DNA of 64,000 bases, from NCBI GenBank assembly GCA_032209605.1, contig JASFXZ010000003.1:31274762-31338761 (forward strand), in the 5' to 3' direction. Positions 13,601-27,800 of the stretch are shown here, piece by piece. Both the position numbers and the translations under genes were made by a program. The notes under the pieces are model-generated. The model searched no databases, was not told the origin of the DNA, and saw only the letters and a program-made list of their open reading frames with translations. Numbering within the stretch: position 1 is the first letter of the stretch; every line of letters begins with the position of its first letter. The DNA is from Mactromeris polynyma (Eukaryota; Mollusca; Bivalvia; Venerida; Mactridae).

Positions 13601-15828
13601 ATTGGTACCAGTTACTGAAAAAGTGTAATTTGAACAAATATGAAGTATATATACCCCATAATCTTCTCTTCCAGTGTTCCTCGTGTTATCAATCTATACA
13701 CGTTTACAACTTTCTTCTGACCAATTCTATGAGCACGATCCATAGCTTGTAGGTCTTTCATAGGATTCCAATCATGTTCAACAAATATCACCGTATCTGC
13801 TCCAGTTAGATTGAGACCTAATCCACCAACATGTGTAGTCAACAGTAATAGATCAATAGATGGATCATTGTTGAATCTGAAATATAATATACACAACAGA
13901 TTGACTAGAAAACACAAGCATAATGAAGCCTGAAAACCAAGTAAGTATGAGTGCCTTGAGCTGTTACCTGCTTCATACAATGCATGGTATCAATAAACAA
14001 ACATTTTACTTTGAGTATACAATTTAAATGGTCAATTTAAAATACCTAGATGTAGCAGTTAGAAAAATCCCTTGTTAATAATTTATTGTTAACTACAAAT
14101 CATTTCCAGACACGCAATTCAATCAACTTCAGGTGACTGAAGTATCAATTTTGTTATACCCAATACCCAAAGATCCACTAAGTTATATGCATATACGCAT
14201 ATATTCACATGTATGGTCATTAACTATGAGGAATACACAGTTCTCACCTGTTTACAAGATCATGTCTGGAACCAGCAGGAACACTTCCATCAAGACGGAG
14301 GAATGTAACAGTAGGCATCTGGTTTCTGTGAGAATAAATATGTTCGGAATTGAAAACATATGTTTGAAAACCACATATACAAACAATGAAACATTCTAGA
14401 CAAACACATTAAATTCATCCAAATCTAATAGTTACCTTATGTAGATTTGATGATAGACATATAGCAACATATAGCAAAAAGAATTAGTGTTTATACTTGA
14501 CATACTTGAGTAAATCTGTCTCCACAATATCAAGCATTCCTTTGAGTTGACAGAACAGTAGAACTCTATGTTGATTGACCACAGGTGCATCAGTACCGGG
14601 CTGTCCACTACCTTCCTCTACACCAATACCACAGTCCAACAATAACTGCCTGTAATATCATATATTTATACAAATGTACTTCATTTTAACATGGTTTACT
14701 ACATGTGCATCGCCTAATTTTACAAACATGAAGAGACAAAAGTTTGAAAGATGTAAATCAATTTGTATTATTAATTCACACCATGACCATGTTCCAAATT
14801 CGATCTCTAATATCATCATATGGAAATATACAGAGATGTCATAATTCGTGGAATCAAGAGATATACAAATGCATTACAATGCTTTTATACAAAGAAAACT
14901 ACAGCTATTATGATGTGAAAGCTGCATCTGGGGTTATAAAACTTGAGATTAGTTTCAGAAGTATATACATGTATTGGAACAAAATAAGTGAAGAATGAAA
15001 ATGAGATTTGAGCATGGAGACCATTCTATGTTTTATAGCCTTGAACACTGACGCTTACATATTTAAATGTTGTTTTGCAAATGCATGTTCAAGACACCAT
15101 ATAATTATTGTAATAATAATAACAAGGCACTGAACATTGAACTCATCAAGTGTGCTACATGTACTTACTTGAGCGCTGTTAGCTTTGGAGCATGAGACAG
15201 ATCACGTAGGTTTGAGCCCTGTGTTTTCATCATCGTCATCACATCACTGTACTTTGGATGACTAGTATTTAGAACTAATGCTGGGTGGTTACACACTTTA
15301 CGCAGATACTGTAATGCCTGAAAATATATACGTATGATATACTAAAGGATATATATGGATGAAGATCTTCTGAAATCACATGATGAGTTGTAAACACTTC
15401 AGGACTTTAAGCAATAGTTCTCAAATTTATTACTAATAGAGCAGATAACTACAGCAATTAATATTTGCAAGTTTGAGAATAAAAGTTTTTAGAATCAGCT
15501 GGAGATCCTATCGGGTATGAAATAACCCAGACAAACCCAAAATCTGCAAATTCTACAAATCGGCACATAATTCTCATGAGTTCGGTCGCTGGAGCTACAT
15601 GTATCACAACATTTTATCAGTGTCAAACTACAAGCTATTTACATCATAGTTGCATTTGCTGTACTAAGGAGATTCATGGTCCAGATGCCAGATGTAACTC
15701 CTACAAAAGAAATTTACCTGAAAGACATGAGTGGATCCTTTCTTCTGTTCAGCCACTTTGGAAGAGCTTACGCAATCTTCAATACCCCTCTGTGCCTGAG
15801 ACTTGGCAAAATCTTCATAAAGCTTTAT
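10700..15828 (-). CDS. BTAF1: BTAF1 exons 34-39: Snf2 ATPase lobe 2 and C-terminal tail
   Basis: Exons are 15718-15828, 15169-15317, 14506-14649, 14248-14325, 13655-13876 and 10700-10967 (residues 1499-1821). Visible motifs are [47 protein letters not shown] (motif V) and [19 protein letters not shown] (motif VI, with the arginine finger). The last exon encodes the conserved tail [18 protein letters not shown] followed by an acidic segment ending NFMKSLA. The intron between the last two exons is 2.7 kb and contains the antisense B-box gene. Confidence 0.94.
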
Positions 15829-18800
15829 CTGAAATTAATAGAACCATTTAAAAACCTTTCGTAGAGTTGGTTCTTAGTACAGTTAAATATACAAACAGAG
15901 TCTTAAATAAAATACCACAAGACATATTCAGCATGTAAGAAAATATTTCTCACTGTATCACTTCATAGATTCTGCAATTCAATTTAACAATCAATCCATA
16001 TTACAAAATGATAACTACTGGCATACAGCTGGCTCCTATAACACATCAGTTACATTATTAGACAACAACAAGGTGGCACTCATTAATCTCCACCAGTCTC
16101 TTTGTGCACAATCTGTGTTCTTGTTGATTATTGTACATATGTTGAACCAAAGGAGATTGTCACAAGTTCTCTCCCTTTATTACTTATAGAGTTCTCTCCC
16201 TTTATGTATACACATACTATAGAAGGGATAAAGGGAGAGAACTCGTGATGAGTGTTGAATGTCAGTCTTAGTATTTCGCCAACAATAATTTACATAACTG
16301 TATGAATATTCACGAGTGCCATGTAAATGTGGTACAACACAGTATATGTTTATACAATGAATCGCTTGTCTAACTGGTTACCCATTGTTTCGGCCGTTTA
16401 TGTACAACAAATGCTGTCTCCTTAGTTAATTATTCTGAAAAAATATGACAATATAAAAGTAACTGGTTATAATGGTATTTGAGTGAATATCACAATCAAT
16501 GTGTAACCTACTTGCAGTTGACTGAGATCACAATAATAATCCTGTATGATTTTTGGAGGTAGATCTTTGAGCACATCTTCCTTTAACCTACGAAGAATAA
16601 ATGGAAGAACTTGTCGATGCAACGTCTCCATAGCAAGAGCACCTGTAAGTAACAGATTACCAAATATAGAAATTCATACTTTACTCCACGCAACTAATAA
16701 TACAATGCTGCTAGGGCCACTATCAAGTCTTGGTTTCACATCACTCAATCATATGCTTTGAATTTGAGTAGGTAGGCAGGTAATCTTTTTAGCATTTAGG
16801 TGTTTAACTATATTTCTCTTGGTCACAATTAATTTTGAATAGCACAGGTATGCCCCACTCTTTGGGCTTTTAAGTCGAAAAAGTTGAAAAGGCAATAATT
16901 GTAACCAAAATCCTGTCAAGGTCCTTTAGTTGTTTTCAGACAGCAGCATTTTCTGCAGGAAGGTAAGGAGATAGCAAAGAAACAACTTTTTATTTGAGAT
17001 AAATCATCATTATAATGCTGTCCATAATGCTCAACTCTGAAGAACATCAACTGTTCTTTCAACAAAGTGAAACATATACATGTAATAGAATTAATATCTG
17101 GTTCATCACAGTATAAAATACACTAAAAAGAATGAATAACATAAGACCATTAATTAGTGACGGTTAAATTAGTGACGGTTAAATTAAGCCGTAGGTGGCC
17201 AGTAATATGGGTTTAATTGAAGTAGCAATTTAAATATTGACAATATGCTGATCAAATATATACACACCTGCTTCTTGTTCCTTTGATGAGCTTTTAGCTT
17301 CCCTACTGGCAAGAATTGGTTTCCCATACCTAGACTGAAATTGCTTCTCTGTTCCCAGAAAGCCAGGTACCAGAAAGTCAAAGAGAGACCAAAGGTCAAG
17401 AACACTATTCTGGATAGGTGTACCAGACAATATCAATCTGTGATTACAGTTTAACTGTTTCACTGCCTTCGATATCTAAAATTAAAAAACAACATAAAAC
17501 TCACAAAAACATTGTAACAACACAATTTCTATATGAATAGCAAAACATAGGCAAACAAAAATCTCATATAATCTTATGCAAATTGTACCTTTGAAGCCCT
17601 TTGTTAAGATTTATTTATACTTCTTATTTGGAAAATAACATATTTTGTAACATGATTTGCATTAATAAGTAAGACAGTAATATTTTACCTTTGTTTTACC
17701 ATTCTTAATGATATGACCTTCATCAAGGACACAGTAATTCCAATTGATAGAGCTGGAACAAACAACATAAAGAACGATTATAAAGATAACATACAGCAAT
17801 AATGACTGGATTCCATATAAAACTGACTTAATGATGTACTTCGGATCTAATCACATTTTCTCGAAAAATTGGCTAAAATAATGCACATGCTCCATATAGC
17901 TGCATAATGCCAATATTACTGTAAAAAAAGAACTAGCCTTATAAATCATTCAATTATAAACATTGTTTGGCAAAGAGGTATATTTAAATAATACATCATA
18001 AACATCAGGATATAAAGACTTCATGTAAGCTGTTGATGTCAATCATGTTATAAATATAATTATGTTAAGAGAAAATAAACACTATAAACTTACCCAAAGA
18101 AATCGATATCGTTTCTAACAACATCATAAGATGCCACAATCATATTGTGATTCTTTGCCTTTTTCTGTAGTCTGAAAGTACAATAAACAGAGGTTACAGA
18201 ATGTACTGATACATACATAAAATTTAAAGTAAGTCAGGTTGAACTTTTTAGATAATCTGATCAGTAAATTAATTCAATGATTATCATAAAAACAACTTCC
18301 CAGACAAATAGTGAACAGTTTATGCAAAAATGTAAATTAAAACCAGACTTCACAAAATGTCATTATTTATTTACAGCAAAATTGAATGAAAATACATCAC
18401 AAAATCTATTACGACCGTGAAGTGTTAAATATATTCATAGCAAGATGATGGATTAAGTGCAAAAGAAAAGTCCAATCATATCCCTAAAAATGCTTCCAAT
18501 ATTTTATCATACTTGTAAAAGAATGTGGAAAATATTCATTGTCGTAATTTATATTACAGACTTCTGTTTGTAATAATTTGAATTCTGTGTCAATGTGTAA
18601 AAGTGTAGCACAGAAATTAACAACTTGCTTTAATAATGAGAAGTCAGTGCTTGTAGAACTTACTTGTGTCTTTCTGCAGGCGGTCCAGCATACATCAAAG
18701 GGTTCAAGAATTCCTTATCAACAAACTTGTTAACTTCATACACCCAATGTCCAATCAGTGTAGGAGGACAGACAACAATAGATGTAAGTGAAGCACAGTC

Positions 18801-21800
18801 TGGTCCCCCAGTGGACTGTAGAAATATGATAAAACCAAATACATGTACTGCATAATACATTATTTGCTGTTTCTTTTAGTTTTTCTCCATTTGTCTAAAT
18901 TTAGAAGTCTCATGACATATTTGCTCCTAAAGTTTTTCTCAGAATTGTTTCCAAGTATAGACTTTAGAATTAAGTCATGTGACATCCCAGAATGCATCTT
19001 CCACCAACTTTTTACATTAGTCATTTGTCAAAGCATGAAGGACACCAGGTCCAAGACAATTAAAAAAAAATTCTTTAATAGTTAATAGTTAACTATACTT
19101 TTGGGTGAAACTGGCCAACTACATGCACATTAATAATTAGCTATAATATTTCACTGTACTAACTATGGGAACTATTTGCTGACATTCAAGGTACATTTAA
19201 AGAAAATCTTGCTAATAAAGACTAAGAAATACATAGGTTTCAAAATTTACTTTCAATAAATTGAATTTAATTATTTTAATGGGGCCGCGATAAATGACTT
19301 GACAGGCATTAAGAAATTGCTCCATTTGCAATCTGATAAAATGTGTAATTACCTTATATTTTTGAGCTCTCCTGTAATGATCTGTTGCCATGATACAGAT
19401 GGACTGTAAAGTTTTACCCAGTCCCATATCATCACATAATATACCATGAAGTTTGTATTTATTAAGGAATCCCAACCAATTAACACCATCCTGAAAATAT
19501 GCAACATCATCCATTGTAGTGATCAGTACCAGAAATTATGAAATTATACAAAAAGATATATTGACAAAGCAACTCTGACAGTAACTCACAAGGTTGAAAC
19601 ACATGGTAAATTTGTAGTCAGTTTTTGACTAACCATCTGCACATGTATATGTACAATATTGACGTATCACAACAAAACTATGGTAGTAAACTCAGTTACT
19701 GTCTGGAAATAATATAACACTTGGTTTAACATCAGTCACAAATAATACATGTGCATAGCAATAATTATTCTGTGATATGCATAGATCGACAGATTCTAGT
19801 ACAATATTGTCTATTATTATAATATTCTTGTAACCTGTTGGTATTTCCTGAGTTCAGCTTTGACGGGAACATCTATGTTGTAATTCTCTAGTTTAGATCC
19901 GTCCATTAGTTGTTCCAGAAAGGATCTCTCCCTTAGCTTCAGCTCTACAAGACTATGTTTCATATCAGGGGGATCTGGTACACCAGCCTGTCAATACAAT
20001 ACTGAATCCTGACAACGTAGTAGGTAGACATGTAGCTCTTGGCTATCTAGCTCAAATATGGCAACAAAAATTTGCCAAACTTGTCTAATAAAATAGCCAA
20101 ATTTATTAAGCAACAGCATAAGTTTATCACATTGATTACTTATTTATCAAATCTGCTTACCAACCTTTGAAAACTAGTGCCAGTCTAGATTCCTGGTAGG
20201 TGGCTAAAAGGCCATATAAAAAATCAGCAGTTTAATGACAATTTATTATCATTAAATGTCAAACTTCCTAAAAAAATATGTGACCCAACAGCGAAATAGC
20301 AATGAATAAAGTCATAATTATAATGGCAATGGACATGAAACCATGATTTAGTATAAAATGGCAAAAACACGACCAAAAAAATGTCCATCTTAAACATTTC
20401 TAATATCTTTTAATATGAAATGTGCAAGAACAAAAGAACAGTAGACCGGAATAATAAGTAATGCATGATACACATTTACCAGTCCAAATGAAATGTCAAT
20501 AGTATTGTAGTATTATAAAATATGTGAAAATATTTAATATTCACTTAACAAAACCTGCACAACAACCACAACATTGTCTACAAAGGAGTGGTTAGAGTGA
20601 TGTAAACAAATATCTTTATGTCCATATAATTTGTAAGGAGAACGTGAACATACCTCTAATGGAAGAAGTCGTATAAGAGTAGCGAAGCAATGTGTAGCAA
20701 TAGTTCTGACATCTACATGTTGATCTGTCATTCTACCCAGAACTGGCACAATTAGCAACACAATATATGGAATAATATCCATTCCCATCATATCGATAAC
20801 ATCTACACCATAGTTAAAGAATACTAGCTCACAGAGGCTTTACAATCATACCATTTCATTACAAACCAAACTTGTACAGAAAGCCATTCCATGCCTTTAA
20901 GGAATGAGTTAACTGTTATGTAAGTTACTTCTATGGATGGTGCGCCAGATGATGGCAGTATCTACGTTATTAATGTTATTCAATATTAAACAAAATAATT
21001 GCATATTTAATACACCTATTCTTCAAAATAAATGCAGTTATGCCATATTCAAATAAAGTTGCAGAGAGTAAAATCCCTCAACACCACTAAATAGAACATC
21101 CAGCTGATTAAACTATGCCATTTGCATGTTTATAACAATTGACAACTAAAATGAGTGCAGTAAAAGGATACTAGCTATAGCTTCCGATGCACCTTGTCTT
21201 TGAATCTCACTATCCGAAGCTTCAAACATAGGTAACACTGTTTCTATGAGAAAGACCATGATCTCTGATGTAGCAAGTTGAGACATCATACCAATACATC
21301 TAGCAGACATATGTCGTATACCTGTATACTTATTTTGTAAGTAACATTTCAAACATGGAAGGCTATCCAAATACTGAATGAATAAAGTAATACTACTGTA
21401 TGTTTTTACATCAACATGACAATCATACATTTGTAATAAATCGCAACCAGTAATTGTGATCTAATGAATAAGAATCATTCAACTTCTGCTTCAGTTTAAG
21501 ACAAATGCTACAGTTCCTTATTCCTTAGGCTTTTCAACAGAAAGACCCATCAATTGATCAATTATCATTAATGTAAATTAAATTAAAATTCCTAAAATCA
21601 TAACACAATAGATATGTTACCAACATGATTTTCGTATCATTTGCAGTTTACTTTAATGAGTACACATACATATTATATAGATAGTTCCCATACCTAAAAT
21701 ATTTACCTCCCTTGTTCTTAATCATCAGCCATTTTGATAGACAAAACTGATAAGTACTTATCAGAGTAATTCCCACATGTGTGATAATTGAGAAAATACC

Positions 21801-24800
21801 AAGAGTCTTTGCATGTGGCAACCACTTTTTCTTCAACTTACTGAGCCATCTGCCCACATGAGCATAATGAATAAGTTATTTTGATATATCGATGTTACTT
21901 TATCATCGTTTAAATAATCTTCCCTATAAACTTTAAGGAAATTTGCCTATCAATATGGCCGACTGTTCAGAACAAGGGAGGTAAATATTGTAAAAGTGGG
22001 AACTATCTATTGGTATAAGTTTGTCCTTCAAAACGTAATAAATTAAATTACAAACATATGGTACGGGAATATGAAGTGTGTGAGAATTTCAACTGAAAAC
22101 ATCTGCTTCGTACCTTAGGCAACAGAGAACTATGTAAGGAAGGTCCGGTAGATTCTAGAACTTGTAAGCTATGGATTGTTTCTTGAGCCACTGTATCATT
22201 CATATCATCACAATCTGAAAGTATCAGTATAGACAAACCTGTAGCCTGAAATTGTATACAGAACACAGCACAAAAATCTGTAGATGTTGACAAATGTTTA
22301 AATTATTTCAACTATGTAGTCTGTTTAATCAGCAGACAATGTTTGCAGAACTATTTTTGGAGTAAAATATTTCAGTGAGTGTAACAGTAGAATTTCTGAC
22401 ATGATTATAGAATCCCATCACAATCAATGTTGTTGTCTGGTTGAATCAACTATAAAAACCTTATAACCTTTTCTCAGTTTAAAGAATGGCATACTACACA
22501 TTCATATAAAAGTTTGCATAATTATCTAACAAACCTTGTCCTTCTGCCAGACATTTTGTGATTGTTTCCCACAGGCCAGGTAACTCTTGAGGTAATTTTT
22601 CTCCAAATTCTGAGGTAAGAGTATTTAGAGTTATGTCCCCTCCTCTTCTTTGAATTGATAATATCTTCTGATTCTATAATATATAATCATTTAATTATGT
22701 TAATTTATTTCAAATAAATTTCATGAAACATAACCAATTTCATGAATATGTATGTATATACCAATGAGTAGAGAAGGAGTAAGTTGGCACAGGGAACAAC
22801 ACATCCACACACATTGCCTCAAACTCAAAACCTGTTAAATATTTTCATCATTCACAATGTTTGTCAATCAAGTTATCGCCATTTTAAGTCCAAAGTAAGA
22901 AATATACATTATACAACAACTATAATTATATTTATAAGTATTTACCAGTTCCTCGTCTCTCAGAATATCCTGTGCATCAGGTTTCACTGGTTTCTGTGCT
23001 CGTTTCTTGTCATTATCAGGAACCTGAAAAACAATGCATAAACCTTACAGCAAGAGTAAAGTTCCTAGTTCCTATAGACAACATAAGTCAATGAATTGGT
23101 TTCCAGACAAATTCATACTTTTCTCCAACAGTGAACTGCATCAGATATTTTTCCATAAGAACAATGCAATCTCATTCTTAAGTTAATGGCTTTTTTTACA
23201 TTTTGAAATAAGATTTTTGTAGTCACAATTATTTTATTTGATAAACATAAGCATTACAATAATAATAACTCTAAAATTGTATGATATAATAATGTGAACA
23301 GAGTAAATAAACTTGATTATAAACTGGGATTTCTATTTCAATATGAGATGTCACTTGTAAGTAACAGGTGACTAAGACCTATAAAGTGGAAGGTCTTTAA
23401 TTTTGGAGACACACAACACTTATCACAATGCTTAACACCAGTGCAAAGTTCCACTGGAATATCTTAGATTATTTAAAACAAAACGAACTAACATACTGTG
23501 AGATTACAACCTTCACAAGCATCGTTTTGGGTGCATAAAAATACATAGTGATATATTGACAGGACAATACTGTCTCAAACACATTGTCGAAGCCAAAGAA
23601 ATTGTAAGGCATCAAAATGAGAAAGTAATCCAGAATTTCAAAAATTACAATACATGTTGAATAGTAAATATCTATAAATAACTCACTTTATTCATCTTGG
23701 CAAGAGTCAAATTTCCCTTAAATATATCACAGCTAGTCTCTGTAAACACATACACAAATATCACATTATTCACTGATTTGGAAACACAAAGGTTTAGATG
23801 ATACAATATAAATAGTTCAATATAAATGGACACATGGCTAACATATGTTATAACTCATTATGTGTTTAATGTTGTTGAGTATAAAATTGGAAAAAAAAAA
23901 TGAATTTGGTCAACATTGTTAAAATTATCATTTATATACAACCTAAACATTTCTAAACTGGTTAAGCGTATTTAAAGCAGAACATCACATAAACAGTAAA
24001 ACTATTATCTCTAAGAGTAGTAGATGTTGTAAAGGGGTGGTAGTGAATAATCAGAGACTTGAAATTTGCAAATTAATAACCTTACATATGTAGCATTAAA
24101 TGACCTAACTATACCATAAAATGATATGGATGGTTTGATAACATGTATGAGAATTACTGTAGGACATCAGCAAATTTCAGAATTCTTGTTTCAAACACTT
24201 GAACAAGAATGAAAAGTTCAGGTATGTATATTCACAAATATCAACAATCACACAGTATCCTTACCGGAATTCATATTGTTATTATGTTGCGCAATCACAG
24301 GAGTGACAGATGGATCACAGCAAAGAAATGAACACAAATTTTTCATCACTTTGTTATTGGGGCAAGGATCACGGGACAAACATTTCCTCAGTAGACCAGT
24401 CATACATCGACTTGATTCCCTCTGAAAAATTTACATGCAATACTTGTACATTGTTAACTACAGAAACATGTAGCAGCAATCTGATCTAAAGCCTGATTAC
24501 AATTACGTACATGTTTACAAATCCTCAAATACTGGAACTAGCATGATCAGTATCATCTAATTATTTTGATAGTGAAACAAATTTATAACTTATATTACAA
24601 GTAATCACTCACTACAACTGCTTAGTTTCAGACAAGTACACAGCAACTCCATTACAACGCGGTCCGATTCTACCACGACCCCATCCATCGGTTATAATGG
24701 AGTTGCACTTTACTAACATATAATTAAGGGATTGTGAAGTTGGGGATTCAACCTTGCCCGAGGTGGGATATGAACTAAATCTTCAGAACAAAAGTCAAGT

Positions 24801-27800
24801 GCAGTACCTGTTGATCACTATGCTACCTCTTAAAATAGCAAGCATAAATGTTTAAAAGAGAATATAAAAAATTAATAACAGTTAAATCTACTGCACAGAA
24901 ATGCAACTAGGCATACGATAATGTCGTTAGAAAGTACCTGTATATGGACATTTTCTTCCTTCTTAATGCTATCCATGAGTGGTCGTATCACAGGATTGAG
25001 TTTATCTGGTACAGCATTCAATGACACTACAGCTTTAGCTAAACTTGACTGAACTCTGTTCAATAAAAGTAAGCAAAGTAGATGTTTAACAAAATGTGGT
25101 AAGATGGCAGATCTGTCAGGTATTAAAATATGTAACTACTATTTAACCTTGATACAAAGAGGCATCAACTTGTTGTATGTAAAAACAGGAGGGCTCTAAC
25201 GACTTTTGAGTAGCTCACAAAATATTGGGTTCTGAAACAATAATACAATAACTGATTCCTCATCAGAAAATATAATAATTCATATTGAGTACAATACAAT
25301 CAACATGCATCACCTTGTAGCCAGTATCTGTTGATCACATGTTATCTGGTATACAGAGTGCTGTAGCTGAGATCTTCTGTCCTCCAATGTTGGCAAACTA
25401 CGAGGTTTTATGGCAGCTTTAACTTGTTCAAACACCTGGGTAACAAGTAACTGAGATTGATCTAGAGACAGTATGGCTCTGAAAATATAGAAGAAGAACG
25501 AAAATAAAGATGAAATAAATGTCTTAAAGCATCTCATACTTATTTCTAAGTTTCTAAGACAACTGTACTACTACTCAAGTTGAATGCTAGTAATTATACA
25601 AAACTGGGACAAGTATGTATTGCAGCATAGCTAGCCAGGCAGAAAAATCGGTCCATAGGCATAGATTGAGTATGGCATTAAATAGTTTCTATATCCACAC
25701 AAGATATTTTATAGTTTAAAAAGTGCAACTTTACAGTCAGATTGAAACAACATGCAATGAAAGTTTACCCCGGTGTTATAATCTGGTCCATGTTGATTCC
25801 TTGTTGTTTCAGACAGGCTATGAAATCTCTACAATCAGTCTGAAGTCTTGTAAATCCCAAAGCAATCTCATCGTAGTAAATACATTCAGTCAATGTCTCG
25901 AACAACTTGGATTTTACATCATCAGGACAAACACATGACTGTAGAAGAAGAAGAGGGAAAGAATAAGTTGCAAGCTGACTTTATAGAAGACAGTTTTATG
26001 TCTACACAGTAAAATGGGACATGAACATCCTTAGTGGGAAATGGAAAACAAATGGGAAATATTTACCTAATCTAAACAGCATGTATACTAAATAATTCAA
26101 TACTAAACACAGAATATAACACAATCAAGTCTAACCATTTCTTTCAATGTGATCATGCAATCCAAAATTCAAACACAGCACATCTACATCACCAAATCTT
26201 GGATAGCAACTTGAAGACTGAGTTTGTCCTTAGTCATGTATTTCAAATGTTATACATTGAAATCATAAATCGAAACATCTCATCATTGATAGTGTTGCTA
26301 CAATACCTGCTTCCAAGGGCCTCCTTGGTCGAGTGGTTATGATCACAGACTTCAAATAACTCCTCACCACTGCCGGTTCAAATCCCACCCAGGATATAAA
26401 CTTTGAAGGTAAGGAAGCCATCTAGCTGACTTACAGTTGGTAATGAGTGTTACCCAGATATCGGATTGGGGGTTTCAAAAATCAAAACAACTGAAATAGT
26501 CACTACATGACCCTAATTTTTTTGTCCCTTAACGCGGGGCGCCCCAATACAATGCCAGCTCCATCAAGAGATAAACTCTAGCTTGAACATAAGATTGGGA
26601 TTGAGCAGATAAAATTTGACATTGTATTGAGATTTGATTTGAGAAATTAGCAAAGTCATTCATGTTTTCATGGACTTATCGCCAGTAACTTACATCAGTA
26701 GAAGCCCACGCATGAACAACTTCAGCAATCACAATCCTCTGTACAGCAGATTTTGTATTTAAATGAAAGACAAGAATTTTCGCCAAACAATCTGACGGTT
26801 TTTCATAATTGGGTGGAAGACAATTCACTGGCTGGGTAATTTTGCTGCATAATCTTCCTAACAATCTGGAATAAAGGAAAATTATAATTAACAAAAAAAC
26901 ATAACATTTGAATGTCAAAAAAGAAAAATCTGAATCCTTTGTTATCAGTATAATCCTATTGCAAACTCAATAAGGACAATGATAAAAGCACTATATTTTC
27001 ACCAAATGATCCAAATCTGCAGTGACACCTGTAATTCTTATGTAATGACAAAACACATGAAAACTGACAGCATTTTCCAGATGCAGTAAATGTATCTATG
27101 TGCTTACTGACTAGCTGTGTTTCTTGCTCTCATAACCACAATATCACGATCCTGTACTGAAGAGTTGATGGATTCATACCCAGCAATATATTCGGAACGG
27201 ATTGTTGTGTCAGCAGCACCATTTCCATCTTCATTATCTTGATGCTGTCTTCCCCTGTTTGGTACAGCATCAACAGCCTGTAACGTATCAGTAACATATG
27301 CAGCAAAATAAAGGAATAACATGTAGGTGTAGAAGAGTAATACAATCCAGGAAATAGACCCAAGAAAATGTTTCAAGACAGAAATGGTCACACCGTAAAC
27401 ATTATAGAACTCCATTAGCTACCTAAAAGGCTCTTGGATAATTTATTTCATTAACCCTATGTTTTTTAATCATCTGGGCATAATGTTTAGAGTTTTAGCA
27501 GTTAGTTAAACAATTTGATATTTATCAACAATTCAGAATTCAATATTCCTAAAATTTCAAATTACAACTGAAAGTAAACTGTTCATACCCTGCCAGGGTG
27601 TTTAGCCTCCAACAAGAAGCTGCGATCATAAGGTATTTTTGAGGGTTGCATAGCTAGAGAGAGCCAGACACCCATCCAGGGCGTGGCTGCTATCACAAGA
27701 TTGTCTGTGTTGGACTTGACTAATAATGAGAACCATACTTGAGTGACAGCTGAGAGAACACCAGCATTTACTTCAAGTAATGATCTCTGGTAGATATGGC

